Assembly: GCA_964536195.1 (NCBI GenBank)
Contig: CAZHVO010000045.1
Span: forward strand, 1-7,897
From: Susulua sp964536195
Lineage (GTDB): Bacteria; Omnitrophota; Gorgyraeia; Duberdicusellales; 4484-171
Direction: 5' to 3'
Length of the DNA stretch: 7,897 nt
The position numbers were made by a program, and so were the translations under genes. Positions 6,922-7,897 of the stretch are shown in pieces; the first letter of the stretch is position 1, and each line of letters opens with the position of its first letter. The notes under the pieces are model-generated. The model saw only the letters and a list, made by a program, of their open reading frames with translations. It was not told the origin of the DNA and did not search any database.

Positions 6922-7623
6922 TCAAATCATCAATCCTTCATCGGCAAAGCTGAAATGCTCATCCTCACCGATAATAATATGATCCATCACATTTATCTCC
7001 ATCAGCTTCCCGGCGTCGCTTAATTCTTTGGTGAATTTTTTATCCTGCGTGCTTGGTGTAATGTTACCGCTCGGATGATTATGCGCGCAGATAATTGATG
7101 CCGCGAATTTCTGTAAGGCGCTATGGATGATCTCGCGCACAATCGGCATGGCGTGATCAACGGTACCGATAGCGGCATCAAGAATGTCGATGACGCGGTT
7201 GTTACTGTCCAGATAAACGACCTTAAAACTTTCGGTCTTAAGGTCCCGCATCTGCGGCATAAGGATATCCACAATATCCTTGGCTGATGATACTTTTTGT
7301 TTTCCGGCGCTTGCCTCATCCTCACGAAATCGCCTGCCAATCTCAAGCGCCGCCTGAATATGGGCAACTTTAGCCGCACCCAGACCTTTGAGGTCTTTCC
7401 AGTCACGCACGTCGGTGTGCGCCATGTTCCTGAATGTGCTGAATTTCTTTAAGATTTTGCGGGCCAGATCAATGGCACTGGTGCCATTAGTGCCGGTGCG
7501 AAGAAGAATGGCCAGAAGCTCGGAATTACTCAAAGCCCCTGCCCCTTTTTTGAGGAGTTTCTCTCTTGGCCTGTCATCCGCAGGCCAGCTTTTTATCCCT
7601 GATATTTTCTTCTCTTTTACCAT
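6922..7623 (-). CDS. radC: RadC-family JAB/MPN-domain protein
   Basis: 233 residues, full family length. The N-terminal helix-hairpin-helix-like UPF0758 region is seen as DRPREKLLKKGAGALSNSEL (17-36) and LLRTGTNGTSAIDLARKIL, then LKGLGAAKVAHIQAALEIGRR (78-98). The C-terminal JAB/MPN metalloprotease-like domain carries E131 (KTESFKVVYLD) and the metal motif HNHPSGNITPSTQD (H181, H183, S191, D194), so the zinc-site residues are intact. Despite the name, a DNA repair role is not established; RadC proteins are frequent on genomic islands and near restriction or anti-restriction genes, which fits the adjacent hsdM. Start ATG 7623 follows a purine-rich but non-canonical ribosome site (GAAGAGAAGA). 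By eye this gene is more GC-rich than the pilus block (one hand-counted 60-base line, 7141-7200, has 32 G/C versus 15 at 4381-4440). Confidence 0.95.
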   Translation of the reverse strand: MVKEKKISGIKSWPADDRPREKLLKKGAGALSNSELLAILLRTGTNGTSAIDLARKILKKFSTFRNMAHTDVRDWKDLKGLGAAKVAHIQAALEIGRRFREDEASAGKQKVSSAKDIVDILMPQMRDLKTESFKVVYLDSNNRVIDILDAAIGTVDHAMPIVREIIHSALQKFAASIICAHNHPSGNITPSTQDKKFTKELSDAGKLMEINVMDHIIIGEDEHFSFADEGLMI

Positions 7624-7651
7624 TCTCTTCTCTTCACTTCTCTATTTACAT

Positions 7652-7832
7652 AATGTCCGAAATGTCTGATATTTGTCCGAAATAATGTCCGTAATTATTC
7701 ATGACATTTTTCGTGACATTTTAATCGTTTTCGTGACAAATACATTTGCGCCATTTTATGCGCCATATTTCAATCTTTTGCGCCATCTTCTTTTCCGACA
7801 CTTATCCGACATTCTTCATCTTTATCCGACTT
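7652..7832. repeat. Four-module array of triplet 7-bp words with 47-bp period and a mirrored module
   Basis: Plus-strand words are: module A TGTCCGA at 7654 and 7674 and TGTCCGT at 7686; module B CATGACA at 7700 and CGTGACA at 7712 and 7732; module C TGCGCCA at 7747, 7759 and 7779; module D TCCGACA at 7794 and 7805 and TCCGACT at 7825. B, C and D repeat at 47 bp, each with offsets 12 (11 in D) and 20. Module A is on the opposite strand, and its word positions mirror those of B exactly around base 7696. Read 5'-3' each module is word, AT-rich spacer (AAAAGATTGAAA-like), word, short A-rich spacer, word. Words share a TGKC core followed by a module-specific pair. The array covers most of the radC upstream region and the 3' end of the preceding gene. 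Confidence 0.85.
7684..7708. repeat. Inverted repeat at the array centre
   Basis: AATGTC (7684-7689) and GACATT (7703-7708) are perfect 6-base inverted arms around a 13-base AT-rich centre at 7696. They are the innermost words of the mirrored modules A and B. As RNA the stem would be weak, and no T-tract follows, so it is not called a terminator. Confidence 0.55.
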
Positions 7833-7897
7833 GACACCCTTCTTCTCTGCCTTCTTAAACGCTGAAATAGCAGAACTGATTTCCTCAAAGGTAACCG
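7770..7897 (-). CDS. 3' end of an unrecognised gene entering from the right edge
   Basis: Read by hand, the frame beginning at 7895 gives 41 codons, VTFEEISSAISAFKKAEKKG followed by VKSDKDEECRISVGKEDGAKD, then TGA at 7770-7772. The first half looks like an ordinary charged helical protein C-terminus; I do not recognise the family. The last 20 or so residues are encoded by array modules D and C, so the original C-terminus has either been extended into, or replaced by, repeat sequence. The other two frames close early: one at a TGA after three codons, the other at a TAA within module D. This frame is therefore the best candidate, but with so little sequence it could be non-coding. It points the same way as radC and ends 146 bases before it. 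Confidence 0.5.
   Translation of the reverse strand, partial: VTFEEISSAISAFKKAEKKGVKSDKDEECRISVGKEDGAKD

Noticed and set aside
7020..7406. 128-codon minus-strand frame inside radC
   Set aside because: It is an off-frame shadow of radC; its arginine-rich sequence has no recognisable domain, while the radC frame carries the full JAMM motif.
7624..7769. Sigma-70 promoter for radC
   Set aside because: AT-rich words such as TTGTCA and CATTAT are present, but no pair with good -35/-10 match and 16-18 bp spacing was convincing, and the repeat words dominate the region.
7697..7786. Short peptides in the array, such as MAQKIEIWRIKWRKCICHEND and MAHKMAQMYLSRKRLKCHEKCHE
   Set aside because: The ATG codons arise from the repeated words themselves (ATGGCGCA), none has a convincing ribosome site, and the 20-bp spacing does not keep a frame.
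7652..7832. CRISPR array
   Set aside because: The repeated words are only about 7 bases, spacers are similar to each other rather than unique, orientation changes between modules, and no cas gene is visible.

Overview
The window is bacterial and almost fully coding, and every convincing gene is on the minus strand, so transcription runs from high to low coordinates. It has two blocks. The left block (about 1-5497) is a type IV pilus / type II secretion-like assembly operon. The right block (about 5487-7897) is an accessory segment with a type I restriction-modification methyltransferase and a RadC-family protein. The organism is not certain. AT-rich pilus genes, a major pilin with Ser before the FTLIEL cleavage motif, and a single-ORF PilM-PilN protein would fit a PVC-related or Omnitrophota-like lineage from a metagenome, but this is a weak inference.

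Pilus block, in transcription order: C-terminal two thirds of a PilB/GspE motor ATPase; PilC/GspF inner-membrane platform; a GspG/PilA-type pilin; PilV/GspI-type and PilW/GspJ-type minor pilins; a PilX/GspK-like minor pilin whose C-terminal half looks like an F5/8 type C (discoidin) carbohydrate-binding domain; and a PilM ATPase-fold protein that runs without a stop into PilN sequence and leaves the window at base 1. Three of the gene junctions are the same 1-base TAATG stop/start overlap, so the set is probably translationally coupled. Together these genes would build and power a short pilus or pseudopilus carrying a possible glycan-binding tip.

Accessory block, in transcription order: the 3' end of an unrecognised gene entering from the right edge; an unusual 180-bp repeat array; an intact radC; and an hsdM that lacks its last few dozen residues. 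hsdS and hsdR are not present.

The two blocks meet at a sharp junction near 5487-5500, where hsdM breaks off inside its conserved C-terminal PPPEP segment and pilB picks up in another frame just before its Walker A region. Both genes are truncated there. This is either a real deletion/recombination scar or an assembly chimera.

The most unusual feature is the array at 7652-7832. It has four modules, each with three copies of its own 7-base word. The words sit at a fixed 20 + 12 bp (once 20 + 11) layout. Three modules are in tandem at a 47-bp period, and the fourth is an exact positional mirror image around base 7696. The word changes from module to module while the layout and AT-rich backbone are kept. 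I do not recognise this as any standard element.
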